Shown here in pieces: positions 44,306 to 54,097 of a stretch of DNA of 64,000 bases. Each line of letters starts with the position of its first letter. The stretch's first letter is position 1. Origin of the DNA: Companilactobacillus alimentarius DSM 20249 (GTDB lineage: Bacteria; Bacillota; Bacilli; Lactobacillales; Lactobacillaceae); contig NZ_CP018867.1 in NCBI RefSeq assembly GCF_002849895.1, forward strand, positions 496,001 to 560,000. The letters are read 5' to 3'. The notes beneath the pieces are model-generated. The model ran no database searches and was not told the origin of the DNA. It was given only the letters and a program-made list of their open reading frames with translations. Both the position numbers and the translations under genes were made by a program.

Positions 44306-44344
44306 AAAACTCCTCTGAAGACCTTAATAATAAATCGTTATTGA
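44306..44344 (+). pseudogene. Possible 3' scrap of a LysR gene
   Basis: Thirteen codons read TPLKTLI and then stop, resembling NRLKTLIQ near the end of the LysR gene at 45356-46222; CTGAAGACCTTAAT is shared exactly. The match is short, so chance is possible. Confidence 0.3.
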
Positions 44345-44372
44345 ATATTCCGATGGGTATAAGTGAGAAAAG

Positions 44373-44470
44373 CCTATCAGAATTATTCATTTAAGAACGT
44401 ACTCAAAAAATACTTCTAAAGCAAATGGGCTCTAGAAGTATTAATTAAGATATTCAATTTTTAATTACCA
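44373..44470. repeat. Diverged copy of the tetR 3' end (40935-41035)
   Basis: The 98 bases repeat the end of the tetR gene at 40406-40999 and the DNA after it, at roughly nine identical bases in ten, including GCAAATGGGCTCTAGAAGTA. Both copies run into the TTACCA that ends the SDR gene here. No upstream part of tetR is present. Confidence 0.85.
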
Positions 44471-45208
44471 AGGTTGATTAGTTGGGCCGACGGTAAACTC
44501 ACTAACATTAGTGTCTTCTGGTTGGTCAATGGCAAATGCAACGACGTTAGCAACACGATCAGGTCCAATTTGGTACTTATCGTAATTAGCTTGCATAGCC
44601 TTAGCTGCTTGCGGGTCTGTAATAGTATCTAATAGTTCTGTGTGAATTGCAGCTGGATAAATAGTAGCGGTTCTGATATTACTGTTCTCTTGTGCAGATT
44701 CCATTCGCAAGACTTCCATTAAATCACGAACTGCGTGCTTTGTGGCACCATAGACGCCGACACCAGGATATGGTTTCAAACCAGCTACTGAAGAAGTTGT
44801 AATGATATGTCCACCATTTTGTTCTTTGAAAGTAGGAAGAATAGCAGCAATACCATTCAAGACACCCTTAATATTGACATCAACTGTACGATTCCATTCA
44901 TCGGTCTTTAACTTGTCAATTTCAGAACTTGGCATTAATCCTGCATTTAAGAAGATGACATCAACTTTGCCAAATTCATTTTTAGCAGCTTCAACTAAAG
45001 CTTTATTGTCATCGGGATTTACAACATCTGTTACTTGATAGATTACTTTCCCACCGTTTTCTTTGATCTTGTTTACAATTTGCTGGAGTTTGTCTTCACG
45101 ACGTGCTCCCAAGACTAGTTTTGCACCTTTACTGGCTAATAACATGGCAGTCGATGCTCCAATACCACTTGATGCCCCAGTAATAATTACTACTTTATCT
45201 TTAATCAT
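44465..45208 (-). CDS. Classical short-chain dehydrogenase/reductase
   Basis: All marks of a classical SDR are present: TGASSGIG at 10-17 for NAD(P), NAG at 88-90, the catalytic serine at 139-140, and Y153-x3-K157 in YGATK. R36/R37 after the second strand suggests NADP preference. Length is 247 residues. Substrate unknown; serine/alcohol-type SDRs such as YdfG are the closest in pattern. It is divergent from the LysR gene at 45356. GGAG precedes the ATG. The 3' end is bounded by gene scraps at 44240-44470. Confidence 0.9.
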   Translation of the reverse strand: MIKDKVVIITGASSGIGASTAMLLASKGAKLVLGARREDKLQQIVNKIKENGGKVIYQVTDVVNPDDNKALVEAAKNEFGKVDVIFLNAGLMPSSEIDKLKTDEWNRTVDVNIKGVLNGIAAILPTFKEQNGGHIITTSSVAGLKPYPGVGVYGATKHAVRDLMEVLRMESAQENSNIRTATIYPAAIHTELLDTITDPQAAKAMQANYDKYQIGPDRVANVVAFAIDQPEDTNVSEFTVGPTNQPW

Positions 45209-45355
45209 ATTTATAATCTCCTATTTGATTTTTGCTTGTTTGACATTTTGTGTTCATGTCTTAATCAATGACCTTAGTATAGTGCGGAGGTTGACACTTG
45301 AAAAATTACAATTTTGAATGCTAGTATAAATATAATTAATACTGGAGGATTGATA

Positions 45356-46222
45356 ATGATTGACTTTTATTTATTGAAAACATTAGTGACATTCGATGAA
45401 TATGGAACTCTTTCTAAAGCAGCAGGTCATTTGGGTGTTACCCAACCCGCATTAACACGTTCCTTGAAAAATCTTGAGGAGAACTTGGGAGTACAACTAT
45501 TCGACCGTACACCTAACAGACTTTATTTAACGGACACTGGTAAATATGCGGTTCAACAAGCAAAGAGATTAATTGCGGCTAATTATAAATTTACTGATAA
45601 AGTTAAACTTTTTGAGCAAAATCAATCAGTTATCACTATCGGAGCCAATGTACCAGGTCCCTTGATAGTTATCCGTTCTTTAAATCTTGATAGTATCGTT
45701 GTCCAAAAAGAACAAGTCCAACAGGATTTTGAAAAAGTTCTTAATGAAGAACAAGTAACCTGTTTATTGACCAACAAGTCTTTGGAAACAAAACAAATAA
45801 CCTCAGCTTTTCTTGGTAGTGAGAGAATGGCCGTTAACTTAACCTCAGAGAATCCACTAAGTAAAATTGATTCGTTGAGATTTGTTGATTTAGCAGGAAA
45901 CACCTTTCTATGTCCGCAAGAGATAGGTTTCTGGAAAGATATTTATGAATCACAAATTCCTGATGGCAAATTTATTTATCAAAATCAATCGACTGAGTAT
46001 AAGGAGCTACTTAGTTTCTCGAGTATGCCCTTCTTCACAACCAATTTAACGAAACTCGATCCTAATTGGGGCAAGAATCTTCCTGATAATCGGGTATTAA
46101 AGCCATTAATGGATGCATCTGCAAACCAAACATTCTATATTAGTTTTTTGAAGCGTAATCAAAATCGTCTGAAGACCTTAATTCAAAAAGTGCAGGATCA
46201 ATGGTCAACCGTTGATTTTTAG
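45356..46222 (+). CDS. LysR-family transcriptional regulator
   Basis: The helix-turn-helix is TLSKAAGHLGVTQPALTRSL (about residues 18-37), with LFDRTPNRLYLTDTG in the wing region and an effector domain behind it. From ATG 45356 it is 288 residues, with GGAGGA at 45344-45349; the longer frame from 45314 includes promoter DNA. It is divergent from the SDR gene at 44465-45208, its likely target, with about 150 bases between. Confidence 0.87.
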   Translation: MIDFYLLKTLVTFDEYGTLSKAAGHLGVTQPALTRSLKNLEENLGVQLFDRTPNRLYLTDTGKYAVQQAKRLIAANYKFTDKVKLFEQNQSVITIGANVPGPLIVIRSLNLDSIVVQKEQVQQDFEKVLNEEQVTCLLTNKSLETKQITSAFLGSERMAVNLTSENPLSKIDSLRFVDLAGNTFLCPQEIGFWKDIYESQIPDGKFIYQNQSTEYKELLSFSSMPFFTTNLTKLDPNWGKNLPDNRVLKPLMDASANQTFYISFLKRNQNRLKTLIQKVQDQWSTVDF

Positions 46223-46233
46223 TAATAATAAAG

Positions 46234-46283
46234 AAACACTCAGCAAGAAATTCCCTTATAAGGATTCATGCTGAGTGTTTTTT
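46234..46283 (+). terminator. Terminator of the LysR gene
   Basis: AAACACTCAGCA at 46234-46245 pairs exactly with TGCTGAGTGTTT at 46269-46280, then TTT. The loop is 23 bases. Confidence 0.8.
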
Positions 46284-46336
46284 GATATTACGACAATAAC
46301 TGGATTCTTACCACTCTAACGAAAATTGAAATTTCG

Positions 46337-47302
46337 TCACTTCATATTTAAATCTGCCTTATTGTCAAAAACAATGATTTTCTTACCAGTATTCCCGCCA
46401 GCCTGAAAATCTAGGTGGGCTTGTTTAATATCATCTAAGTCAAAGGGATATGTTTTGTCGATAGTTACATGTAGTTTACCCTGATTATAAATTTCAATAA
46501 TATCTACTAATTCTTTGGTAGATAAGATACCCTTGGAATAAATTCCAGTGATACCCCGAAGCCTAGTTTGAATGGGATTAATAATTGCATTTACAGATGT
46601 TATGCGACCACCCTTCTTAACGATTTTATAACTATTCCTGAGTGTTTTGAGCCCCGTCAAATTGACAACTAGATCAACATTTGAGACTAGTTTTGTAAAA
46701 TCTTGTGTTCGATAATCAATAGTTCTATCAGCACCTAAATTTTTCATATATTCGGTTTGGTTCGCTGTTCCAGTTGCTATGACATGGGCTCCAGCATTTT
46801 TAGCAAATTGAATGGCATTAGAACCAACCCCGCCAGCTCCACCATGAATAAGAACCTTTTGGCCAGATTTAATTTGACCATCTCGAATCGTTGCTGCGTA
46901 AGCTGTTGCGGCACCTAGCACAAATCCACCCAATGGGACTAAATCTAAGGTTTTAGGTACAGCAGCAATAAGGGCAGATTCTTCCAAAACAATATATTCG
47001 GAATAAGTGTTCATTAAGGACATACCTACTACATGATCATCAACTGCATATTTTGTTACACCATTACCGATAGCAATAACAATACCGGAAAAATCTTGTC
47101 CTAAAGAATGTGGCAGAACTGGTTTGATCTTCTTGGGCATAGTCGAAAATGGACCCTTAGCACGAATACCTATGTCAGGATCATTGACACCAATAGCGAC
47201 TGTTTTAATCACAATTTGATTTGCTGAAGGCTTGGGAATATCAACGTTAGTCATCTTCATAACATCCACATCGCCATATTGATTGAGCATTATTTTTTTC
47301 AT
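46337..47302 (-). CDS. Zinc-independent NADP-dependent oxidoreductase (quinone reductase type)
   Basis: This medium-chain dehydrogenase of 321 residues has the GroES-like N-terminal half (GQDFSGIVIAIG) and a Rossmann half with VLIHGGAGGVGSNAIQFAKN near residues 147-166. No zinc-binding cysteine cluster is present, so it falls in the quinone oxidoreductase/enoyl reductase branch. The protein probably reduces quinones or activated double bonds with NADPH. The ribosome binding site is weak (GAGAG). Single gene, convergent with the LysR gene at 45356. Confidence 0.87.
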   Translation of the reverse strand: MKKIMLNQYGDVDVMKMTNVDIPKPSANQIVIKTVAIGVNDPDIGIRAKGPFSTMPKKIKPVLPHSLGQDFSGIVIAIGNGVTKYAVDDHVVGMSLMNTYSEYIVLEESALIAAVPKTLDLVPLGGFVLGAATAYAATIRDGQIKSGQKVLIHGGAGGVGSNAIQFAKNAGAHVIATGTANQTEYMKNLGADRTIDYRTQDFTKLVSNVDLVVNLTGLKTLRNSYKIVKKGGRITSVNAIINPIQTRLRGITGIYSKGILSTKELVDIIEIYNQGKLHVTIDKTYPFDLDDIKQAHLDFQAGGNTGKKIIVFDNKADLNMK

Positions 47303-47736
47303 AGGCTTACTCTCTTTCTTAATACTGTCATTATGATGATGTACCCGTATTTTTAAAAGTACTAAATTTTTACATAGATACTATCTTTTTAGTTTTAATT
47401 GAATCATGGTGCAGGTTAGAGTAAAAAAATTCCAGAAAATCTACTACAGAGTAGTACTTATAAATATAGAAAAAACAGCTAGACCAATTATGATCTAACT
47501 GCTTATGCAAATTGCCATCAACTTAATTTAACTAAAATATTTATATCATCTTTGCTTACTTTATATCATAAAAATGTTATTTCTTTGCTCAAAAGTAACC
47601 AAGAAGATTGTTCTTTACTTTGCATCGTCTTATTCAGCCAATGTATCATTTTGTAAGCTTTAATTTTCAAGCTTCAATATATGAAAATTTCTCATTCTTA
47701 CCTACATCGGAGAAATTACATTTTAGATATTTATTA
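47303..47736. other. Intergenic stretch
   Basis: Some 430 AT-rich bases between two minus-strand genes. The only feature I can support is the minus-strand terminator at 47470-47501; no reading frame with a ribosome binding site is visible. Confidence 0.5.
47470..47501 (-). terminator. Terminator downstream of the epimerase gene
   Basis: On the minus strand CAGTTAGA (47501-47494) pairs with TCTAGCTG (47483-47476), with one wobble pair, followed by six T residues. It is 235 bases beyond the stop codon, so the mRNA would have a long 3' end. Confidence 0.6.
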
Positions 47737-48843
47737 CTATAACCAATCAGTAATATATTCATTACTTTTATCCTCTCTAAGAGTGATACCAAGGCCATTA
47801 TTTTGACTCGGAATGGTAATAACTCCATGAGAATCATTAATCCCTCCGGCAAAAGGACTATCTGATATATAATCGAGTCCATCTAAATCAATATAATTAA
47901 CATTTTTTAATCCAGCACTTAAATATGATGCCATTGTCATTGCGATATTTGCTTCTGTCGTACATCCAAATAAACAGGATATCCCTTTTTTATCTGCATA
48001 ATTTGCTATTTCAATAGCCTCTAAAGGTCCACCGCATTTAATCAATTTAATATTGATTGCATTGCCGTAACCCTTGTCAATCACAGATTTAGCGTCTTCC
48101 AAATTAAATACTGATTCATCGGCTATAATGGGGATACCGCACGATATGCTTAATCTTTTCATTAATTGAACTTGTGAGACTTTCACAGGCTGTTCGATAA
48201 ATTCAATATTTAGATTAGATTTTTCCAGTTCCTTTGAAAAATCCATTGCATTTTTACAATCCCAACTTTGGTTCGGATCTATCCTAATTGAAACTCCATT
48301 TGGAATATAATCTTGTAACATTAGAATTCTATCTATTTCACTTTTATCACCATTTATTTTGTACTTTATGTGTCGATAACCTTTTTTTAATACTCTTTTT
48401 GTCTCAGAAATTGTTTCTTGTTCTCCAAGAATGCTAATCGTAGTATCATTTTCCATCTTTCTTTTAGAAAGATTTAAGTTCAATAATTCATTTATTTCCT
48501 CTGATCTATGTCTGGCCATCGCATCAATCAAAGCGGTCTCCAATCCATACCGTGCCGCAATATTTTTTGGATAATTCTTCAAATCAGAGATACTTTTTTC
48601 TACAGGAACATTCAAATGTCCATCCAGAAATTCTTTTGAGAATCTTTTCATTTGTAATCGAGACTCTCCAGTTAACTTAATATTCTCAGATGATTCCCCA
48701 TATCCAACGGACCCATCGCTTAAAAGAACTTCATAGAAAATACCCTTTAAACTATTAGACGATCGAATACTGGTAATAAATGGTCTTTTTAAGGGGATAT
48801 TCAGTTTAAGTATTTTATAATTTACCAATGTTATCGACTCCAT
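47737..48843 (-). CDS. Enolase-superfamily dipeptide epimerase-like protein
   Basis: The 368-residue protein has the capping domain followed by the barrel of the muconate-lactonizing subgroup. The KxK acid/base motif (IKYKING) and the second lysine (NIKLIKCGG) are present, and the magnesium ligands lie in RIDPNQSW, EFIEQPV and IIADESVF. This pattern fits L-Ala-D/L-Glu and related dipeptide epimerases, which recycle peptidoglycan peptides, but specificity cannot be read from motifs. ATG 48843 is preferred because GGAAG precedes it, whereas AAGGA abuts the ATG at 48858. No peptidase gene adjoins it. Confidence 0.8.
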   Translation of the reverse strand: MESITLVNYKILKLNIPLKRPFITSIRSSNSLKGIFYEVLLSDGSVGYGESSENIKLTGESRLQMKRFSKEFLDGHLNVPVEKSISDLKNYPKNIAARYGLETALIDAMARHRSEEINELLNLNLSKRKMENDTTISILGEQETISETKRVLKKGYRHIKYKINGDKSEIDRILMLQDYIPNGVSIRIDPNQSWDCKNAMDFSKELEKSNLNIEFIEQPVKVSQVQLMKRLSISCGIPIIADESVFNLEDAKSVIDKGYGNAINIKLIKCGGPLEAIEIANYADKKGISCLFGCTTEANIAMTMASYLSAGLKNVNYIDLDGLDYISDSPFAGGINDSHGVITIPSQNNGLGITLREDKSNEYITDWL

Positions 48844-48958
48844 AAGTTCACTTCCCATTCCTTGTACAAATATATTTAGAGATTTAAATTATAATGTACC
48901 CAATTCGAAAGCAAGTTGAAATTCTATATTTAAAGTAGTTTTCGATGTAATAAAAATA

Positions 48959-49837
48959 TTATTTAAAGTTAGGTTTACTTTCCTCAGTAATCTTTGCAAA
49001 TCTCAATACGGTTGCTGGATCATGATGATTAAAGAAGAGCGATTTTTCCGTATCCATATTACGAATCTCTTGCATATCATCCTCATCCAATTTAAAGTCC
49101 CAAATCATCAAGTTTTGCTTCATTCTATCCTTATGAACCGATTTTGGAATAATGATAATGCCGTTCTGTGTCAGAAATCTTAACGCAACCTGCGGACCCG
49201 TTTTACCATATTTAGCACCAATTTTAATCAAAGTTTCATTCTTAAAGAAGTCATTGCGTCCTTCTGCAAATGGTCCCCAGGACTCCAAATGTGTTGCATA
49301 TTCTTTCAAATACTTGTTTAATTCGTTTTGTTGATTAAAAACGTGCGTTTCAGATTGATTAATTGCTGGAACGATCCTACTGAATTTCACTAGATCAACG
49401 TAACGATCAGGCATGAAATTAGCAACTCCAATGGCCCGAATTTTGCCTTCATCGTATAAATCCTCTAAAGCACGATATGCACCATAGTAATCACCAAATG
49501 GTTGATGCAACAAAACTAAATCCAAATAATCAGTTTGTAGTTTTTCAAGTGAAGTTTCAATCGAATCCTTTGTTGCCTGATAACCATAATTGGCAATCCA
49601 GACCTTCGTAGTCAAAAAAATGTTCTTACGGTCTACATTGCTTTCCTTTAAGGCTGCACCAATTGCTTCCTCATTATAGTAAATTTGAGCGGTATCAATC
49701 ATACGGTAACCGACACTTAACGCATCCAGTACAGCTTGTTTGACCTGTTCAAAACTGCCATCACGAACTAAAGCTCCAAATCCTTCTTGTGGCATCTGTA
49801 CACCATTATTTAATTTAATCATTGGGATATTGTTCAT
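48959..49837 (-). CDS. Aldo/keto reductase (2,5-diketogluconate reductase type)
   Basis: A (beta/alpha)8-barrel NADPH reductase of 292 residues with the full catalytic set: D48 and Y53 in DTAQIYYNEE, K78 in TTKVW and H111 in LLHQPFGD. The coenzyme loop IIIPKSVHKDR is present. It reduces aldehydes or ketones; the substrate is unknown. GAGGAG precedes the ATG. The LysR gene at 50007-50900 lies upstream on the same strand. It resembles the reductase at 58160-58993 in length and motifs. Confidence 0.9.
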   Translation of the reverse strand: MNNIPMIKLNNGVQMPQEGFGALVRDGSFEQVKQAVLDALSVGYRMIDTAQIYYNEEAIGAALKESNVDRKNIFLTTKVWIANYGYQATKDSIETSLEKLQTDYLDLVLLHQPFGDYYGAYRALEDLYDEGKIRAIGVANFMPDRYVDLVKFSRIVPAINQSETHVFNQQNELNKYLKEYATHLESWGPFAEGRNDFFKNETLIKIGAKYGKTGPQVALRFLTQNGIIIIPKSVHKDRMKQNLMIWDFKLDEDDMQEIRNMDTEKSLFFNHHDPATVLRFAKITEESKPNFK

Positions 49838-50006
49838 AATTATTTTCTCCTCATAAAAAGCGATATTTAAAGAGTCCTTTATGCGCTCCTCAACAGTGAA
49901 TATAGTATCAGCTTTAAATTTGGCAGAGAACTGAGCAAAATATTAAATGACTATTAGCTTGTGGTTAATGCTACCTTTTGGTCTTATTTAGAAAGGGCTT
50001 ACTTGA

Positions 50007-50900
50007 TTACTTTGATTCGATGTTTTTAATTACTTGAATGAAGCTTTCCATTTTTTTAGATGGTGATTTCGAATAAATGATGCCATAAGGAGAAGCGTAA
50101 TCCCAATCGACTTTAACAGTTTTCATCAATGGATGTATGTCTTTCCAGCTATCTCGAGTTAAGAGCAAATCCTGTGAGTTTGCATAGCGATTAAATACAT
50201 TCGCATTATAAAAATTAAGTGTATGGATAATATTAATTTCTGGATGCTTCTCTTCCAAATCAGAAGTCATCTTATCTAAAACAGGTGACTGACTTTTTGG
50301 TGGTAGAACTAAAGTCTGTCCACGTAAATCGGCAAAAGTTAATTTATCTTTAGTGAAAAGTGGATGATTTTCTGGAATGGCTAAACGAAATGAATCCATC
50401 CCTAGTTTGAGAACATTGTAATGATTGTACCACCCGTCGGAATCACACGGTCCAACGATACAATCAAAGCTTGTTCCAATCTTCGTTGAAGGACTTTCCA
50501 GCGTAACATCGTCGTCACTAAAGGAAACTAAATTAAACTTGTATGCGTTTAAAGCACTCTTGTGTGTTTTCCAAATATCCATTAAGGGTGTACCTGGTCG
50601 CATAATGGAAGCACCCACTTTGATTTCTGATTTTTCTATTTGACCAATTTGTTGGACTTGTTCAAGCATATCAGTGGAATCCTGAATAATTTTTGAAACG
50701 CCAGTATACAGACGCTCCCCCGCCGGAGTTAAATTAATTCCACGCGGATTACGATTTAATAATCGAATCCCTAATTGATTCTCCAGCGTGTTCATTTGCT
50801 TCATGACTGAAACCGGTGATATAAACAATATCTTTGATGCCTTCGAAAAGCTTCCACTATCAGCAACTTTTAAAAAGGTTAGATACATTTGAACTATCAA
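50007..50900 (-). CDS. LysR-family transcriptional regulator
   Basis: The helix-turn-helix GSFSKASKILFISPVSVMKQ (about residues 16-35), LLNRNPRGINLTPAG and the effector domain are complete over 297 residues. The start is TTG at 50900 behind AGAAGG; an internal ATG five codons in lacks a ribosome binding site. It is divergent from the SDR gene at 51042, with 141 bases between, and upstream of the aldo/keto reductase gene at 48959. Either or both could be targets. Confidence 0.85.
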   Translation of the reverse strand: MIVQMYLTFLKVADSGSFSKASKILFISPVSVMKQMNTLENQLGIRLLNRNPRGINLTPAGERLYTGVSKIIQDSTDMLEQVQQIGQIEKSEIKVGASIMRPGTPLMDIWKTHKSALNAYKFNLVSFSDDDVTLESPSTKIGTSFDCIVGPCDSDGWYNHYNVLKLGMDSFRLAIPENHPLFTKDKLTFADLRGQTLVLPPKSQSPVLDKMTSDLEEKHPEINIIHTLNFYNANVFNRYANSQDLLLTRDSWKDIHPLMKTVKVDWDYASPYGIIYSKSPSKKMESFIQVIKNIESK

Positions 50901-51041
50901 TAAATTCGCCTTCTTTTAGTTTTAACTATACGTTAATACTATTTTAGCATTTTGGTCACTTCTTTACACGCCTTTTAGTTGTTAGTATATCCAATGTTGA
51001 AAAGCAATAATGAAACTCTAGAGGAAAGAAGGATAAATATA

Positions 51042-51749
51042 ATGGAAAGTATTTTTATAACTGGTTCTACAGAAGGACTCGGATATCTAACTGCTAAAAG
51101 CTTGATTGAAGCAGGAAACGAAGTAACGTTACATGCTCGTAATCAACAACGTGCCGATGATGTTTCAAAAAAGCTCAAAGGTGCAAAGCACATAGTAATC
51201 GGTGATTTAGCAAATCGAGAAGATATCGAGAGTATTGCTGATCAAGTAAACAGTATAGGAACGTTTGATACCGTAATATATAACGCTGGGGTCTCAACAC
51301 CTGACACTAACTTGACCCTCAAGGTAAACGTTGAGGCGCCCTATTTGTTAACAATGTTAATAAATAAACCTAAGCGAATTATCTATGTTAGCTCAGGAAT
51401 GCATAAAGGTGCAAAGTTAGACATCAATGACTTATCTGGTACAACAGACTATTCATCGTCCAAGCTCCAAGTTCTTCTATTAATGAAAATTTTTGCTAAG
51501 CAATTTCCTGATACGATTGTGACTGCCGTTGATCCTGGTTGGGTTCCAACTAGAATGGGTGGAAGCATGGCAACAGACGACTTGAACATGGGCTTTAGTT
51601 CACAGGTAAAACTAGCTACATCGGACGATTCTGCACTTACTGGCAGTTATTTTTATCATTTAAAGCCTGATCGATACGATTCAAGAGTTGATGATACTGA
51701 CTTACAGCAACAATTATTGAAAAAATTACAAGAGATTACGAAGCGCTGA
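51042..51749 (+). CDS. Short-chain dehydrogenase/reductase
   Basis: The nucleotide motif is TGSTEGLG at 7-14, NAG is at 81-83, the catalytic serine at 117-118 and Y137-x3-K141 in YSSSK. Length is 235 residues. The TGSTEGLG variant with an early glutamate recalls the retinol-dehydrogenase-like SDR branch. ATG 51042 is set by AGAAGGA at 51027-51033; the longer frame from 50979 is unlikely. It is divergent from the LysR gene at 50007-50900. Confidence 0.87.
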   Translation: MESIFITGSTEGLGYLTAKSLIEAGNEVTLHARNQQRADDVSKKLKGAKHIVIGDLANREDIESIADQVNSIGTFDTVIYNAGVSTPDTNLTLKVNVEAPYLLTMLINKPKRIIYVSSGMHKGAKLDINDLSGTTDYSSSKLQVLLLMKIFAKQFPDTIVTAVDPGWVPTRMGGSMATDDLNMGFSSQVKLATSDDSALTGSYFYHLKPDRYDSRVDDTDLQQQLLKKLQEITKR

Positions 51750-51870
51750 GTTAAAAAATTATAGATTGGAAAATTAACGTTTATTCAACGTAAATTAGGA
51801 CGCTGTTCTAAATGTTTTGATTAAATGGTGAGAAAATTGATTTCTCGCTGTTTTCTTTTCTTAGATTGGA

Positions 51871-53055
51871 ATGATAATAATCGTGACTAAGAGAAAAACA
51901 AATTTAATTTTATTTAGTATCATTTTATTGGCAATTAATATGAGACTGCCCATTACGTCAATCCCGCCTATACTGGGCTCCTTGCAAAAGGCGACCGGTT
52001 TACCTAATAGTTCTGCTGGCCTTTTGACCACAATACCCTTGCTGACATTTGCACTGGTTTCACCAATTTTAGCTTGGATTGGAAAAAAGTTTGGCAATGA
52101 ATTAACCATTCTTTTGTTCTTTTGCTTACTAGTCGTTGGTAGCTTGTTCAGAATCAGCACGTCGATTGCTATGGTCATGGTCGGAACGTTTTTAATTGCA
52201 CTTGGTATTGACAGCGCCAACGTACTTTTACCTGCCGTTATTAAAGACAGACTTCAGTTTAAGCCAATGTTAGGCGTTAGTGCATATACAACATCGATGA
52301 GTCTTGCTGCTGCATTAGGGACTGGATTTGCTGGAGTAATTGTTGCAGGTAGTTCTTTAAGGATTGCCATGATTATTTTAACAATTATCGGAATCATCAG
52401 TGTTCTAGGATGGTTACCAATGATTCATAAAACAAATCGTACTAAATTCCAAGTAGCATCGTCAACTTCTCACAAGAGGTCCATTTGGTCGAGCAAAATT
52501 AGTTGGTTAATTTCATTATTCTTTGGTCTACAATCTTTAATTTACTATTCTTTGTTGACCTGGCTCCCATCGATTTTTGTTTCTAATGGATTTTCGAGCG
52601 TTCAAGCAGGAACCTTCGTAACAATTGTGCAAATCGGGTCATTCCCTTGCGCTTTTGTCGTCCCCTTCTTGGCTGATCGTAAACATGGAGATGCCATTTT
52701 AGTTTGGATACTTGGACTTGGCTTCACTTTAGGGACTATTTGTTTTGGAATTAACGGATTAAATGTTTGGTTTGTCTCGCTTGCTTCATTAGTCGTTGGT
52801 ATTTCTTCAGGAATTGCATTTAATCTTGCAATCGTTTATTTTGCTCAAAAATCGATAAACGCTGAAGAAACTGCCGAAATTTCAGGAATGGCACAGACAG
52901 TAGGTTATCTATTGGCAGCAGTTGGTCCTGTTGTCTTCGGTTATCTTCAAAGCTTTTTCCACTCTTGGGGACCAGTTTTGATTATTTCAATAATATTATC
53001 AATTTGTTTGCTGATTGTCGGAATTTTTTTAAACAAACAAAAATCCGTGTTTTAA
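51871..53055 (+). CDS. MFS transporter, CynX/NimT family
   Basis: The 394-residue protein has twelve membrane segments. AINMRLPITSIPPILGSLQ in the first helix and GIDSANVLLPAVIKDRL in the fourth are typical of the CynX/NimT branch, which includes cyanate and nitroimidazole-related transporters. The real substrate is unknown. The start is uncertain: ATG 51871 or GTG 51883, neither with a strong ribosome binding site. It follows the SDR gene after 121 bases in the same direction. Confidence 0.85.
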   Translation: MIIIVTKRKTNLILFSIILLAINMRLPITSIPPILGSLQKATGLPNSSAGLLTTIPLLTFALVSPILAWIGKKFGNELTILLFFCLLVVGSLFRISTSIAMVMVGTFLIALGIDSANVLLPAVIKDRLQFKPMLGVSAYTTSMSLAAALGTGFAGVIVAGSSLRIAMIILTIIGIISVLGWLPMIHKTNRTKFQVASSTSHKRSIWSSKISWLISLFFGLQSLIYYSLLTWLPSIFVSNGFSSVQAGTFVTIVQIGSFPCAFVVPFLADRKHGDAILVWILGLGFTLGTICFGINGLNVWFVSLASLVVGISSGIAFNLAIVYFAQKSINAEETAEISGMAQTVGYLLAAVGPVVFGYLQSFFHSWGPVLIISIILSICLLIVGIFLNKQKSVF

Positions 53056-53122
53056 GACATCCAGGAACGTTTAAAGTTTTTTAAGTAACATCATTACATT
53101 TACTATGAAAGAGGTAAAGAGC

Positions 53123-54097
53123 ATGAAAAAAAGAACTCTAGGAAAAGATTTAGAAGTTTCAACTATCGGATATGGAGCTATGGGTTTATCCCATGCTTAT
53201 GGAGAGGCATTAGATAAAAAAGATGCTATTCAGTTAATCCATGATGCATATGATCAAGGCTATACTTTGTTCGATACAGCGTCTGCCTATGTTGGAAAAT
53301 ACGCAGATGGAAGTACTGCAATCAATGAAGAATTAGTTGGTGAAGCGATTCGTCCATTTAGAAATAAGATTACTCTGGCCACTAAAGGTGGAGTTAGTTT
53401 TGAAGGTAACAATTTATTGATTGACGCCAGTCCAAAAAGTTTAAGAAGAAGTGTCGAGAATAGTCTTCGTCAATTAAATGTTGATACGATTGATCTTTAT
53501 TATCAACACATGCAAGATCCAAAGGTAGAACCCGAAGTTGTTGCGGAAACCATGGGAGAATTGATTAAAGAAGGAAAAATCCGTCATTGGGGAATTTCTA
53601 ACGCCGATGCTGATTATATAAAACGTGCTGATGACGTAACTAAGGTTACAGCCGTTCAGGGTAAGTTAAATATGATCTCTCGTCAAAGTGAAGAACTGTT
53701 TCCAATGTTGTCAGAGCGTAATATTGGATTTGTTGCATATTCTCCATTGGCTAGTGGTTTCTTAACAAGCAATTCTAAACCAATTTTGGATAAAAATAAT
53801 AATTTGGATTTTCGTAATAGAATGCATCAATACACTACAGATGGAATGGATGAAGCTAAAGATATCTCACAAATGATTGCAAAATTAGCTAAGCAGAAAA
53901 ATGCTACATCAGCACAAATCTCATTGGCTTGGCTACTCAAAAAGGAATCATGGATTGTTCCCATCCCTGGTACAAGAAAGCAGCAAAGACTGATTGACAA
54001 TGCTCAAGCTGCAGACATCGAATTGACCGATGAAGAAGAAAATGATATAGACTCTTTGCTGGAAAAAGTAGATTATGAGCAATTCGAAAATAAATAA
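53123..54097 (+). CDS. Aldo/keto reductase (AKR13-like)
   Basis: From ATG 53123 the protein has 324 residues. The catalytic tetrad is D51 and Y56 (FDTASAYVG), K88 (LATKGG) and H129 (YYQHMQDP). The long form with IGYGAMGLSHAYG and IPGTRKQQRL matches the YajO/AKR13-type aldehyde and ketone reductases. AAAGAGGTAAAGAG lies upstream. The stop codon directly abuts the stop of the opposing glycosyltransferase gene. A truncated copy lies at 41065-41382. Confidence 0.9.
   Translation: MKKRTLGKDLEVSTIGYGAMGLSHAYGEALDKKDAIQLIHDAYDQGYTLFDTASAYVGKYADGSTAINEELVGEAIRPFRNKITLATKGGVSFEGNNLLIDASPKSLRRSVENSLRQLNVDTIDLYYQHMQDPKVEPEVVAETMGELIKEGKIRHWGISNADADYIKRADDVTKVTAVQGKLNMISRQSEELFPMLSERNIGFVAYSPLASGFLTSNSKPILDKNNNLDFRNRMHQYTTDGMDEAKDISQMIAKLAKQKNATSAQISLAWLLKKESWIVPIPGTRKQQRLIDNAQAADIELTDEEENDIDSLLEKVDYEQFENK

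Noticed and set aside
47667..47882. 71-codon minus-strand frame overlapping the epimerase gene
   Set aside because: It is the antisense-independent shadow of the enolase-family gene in another frame and has no ribosome binding site.
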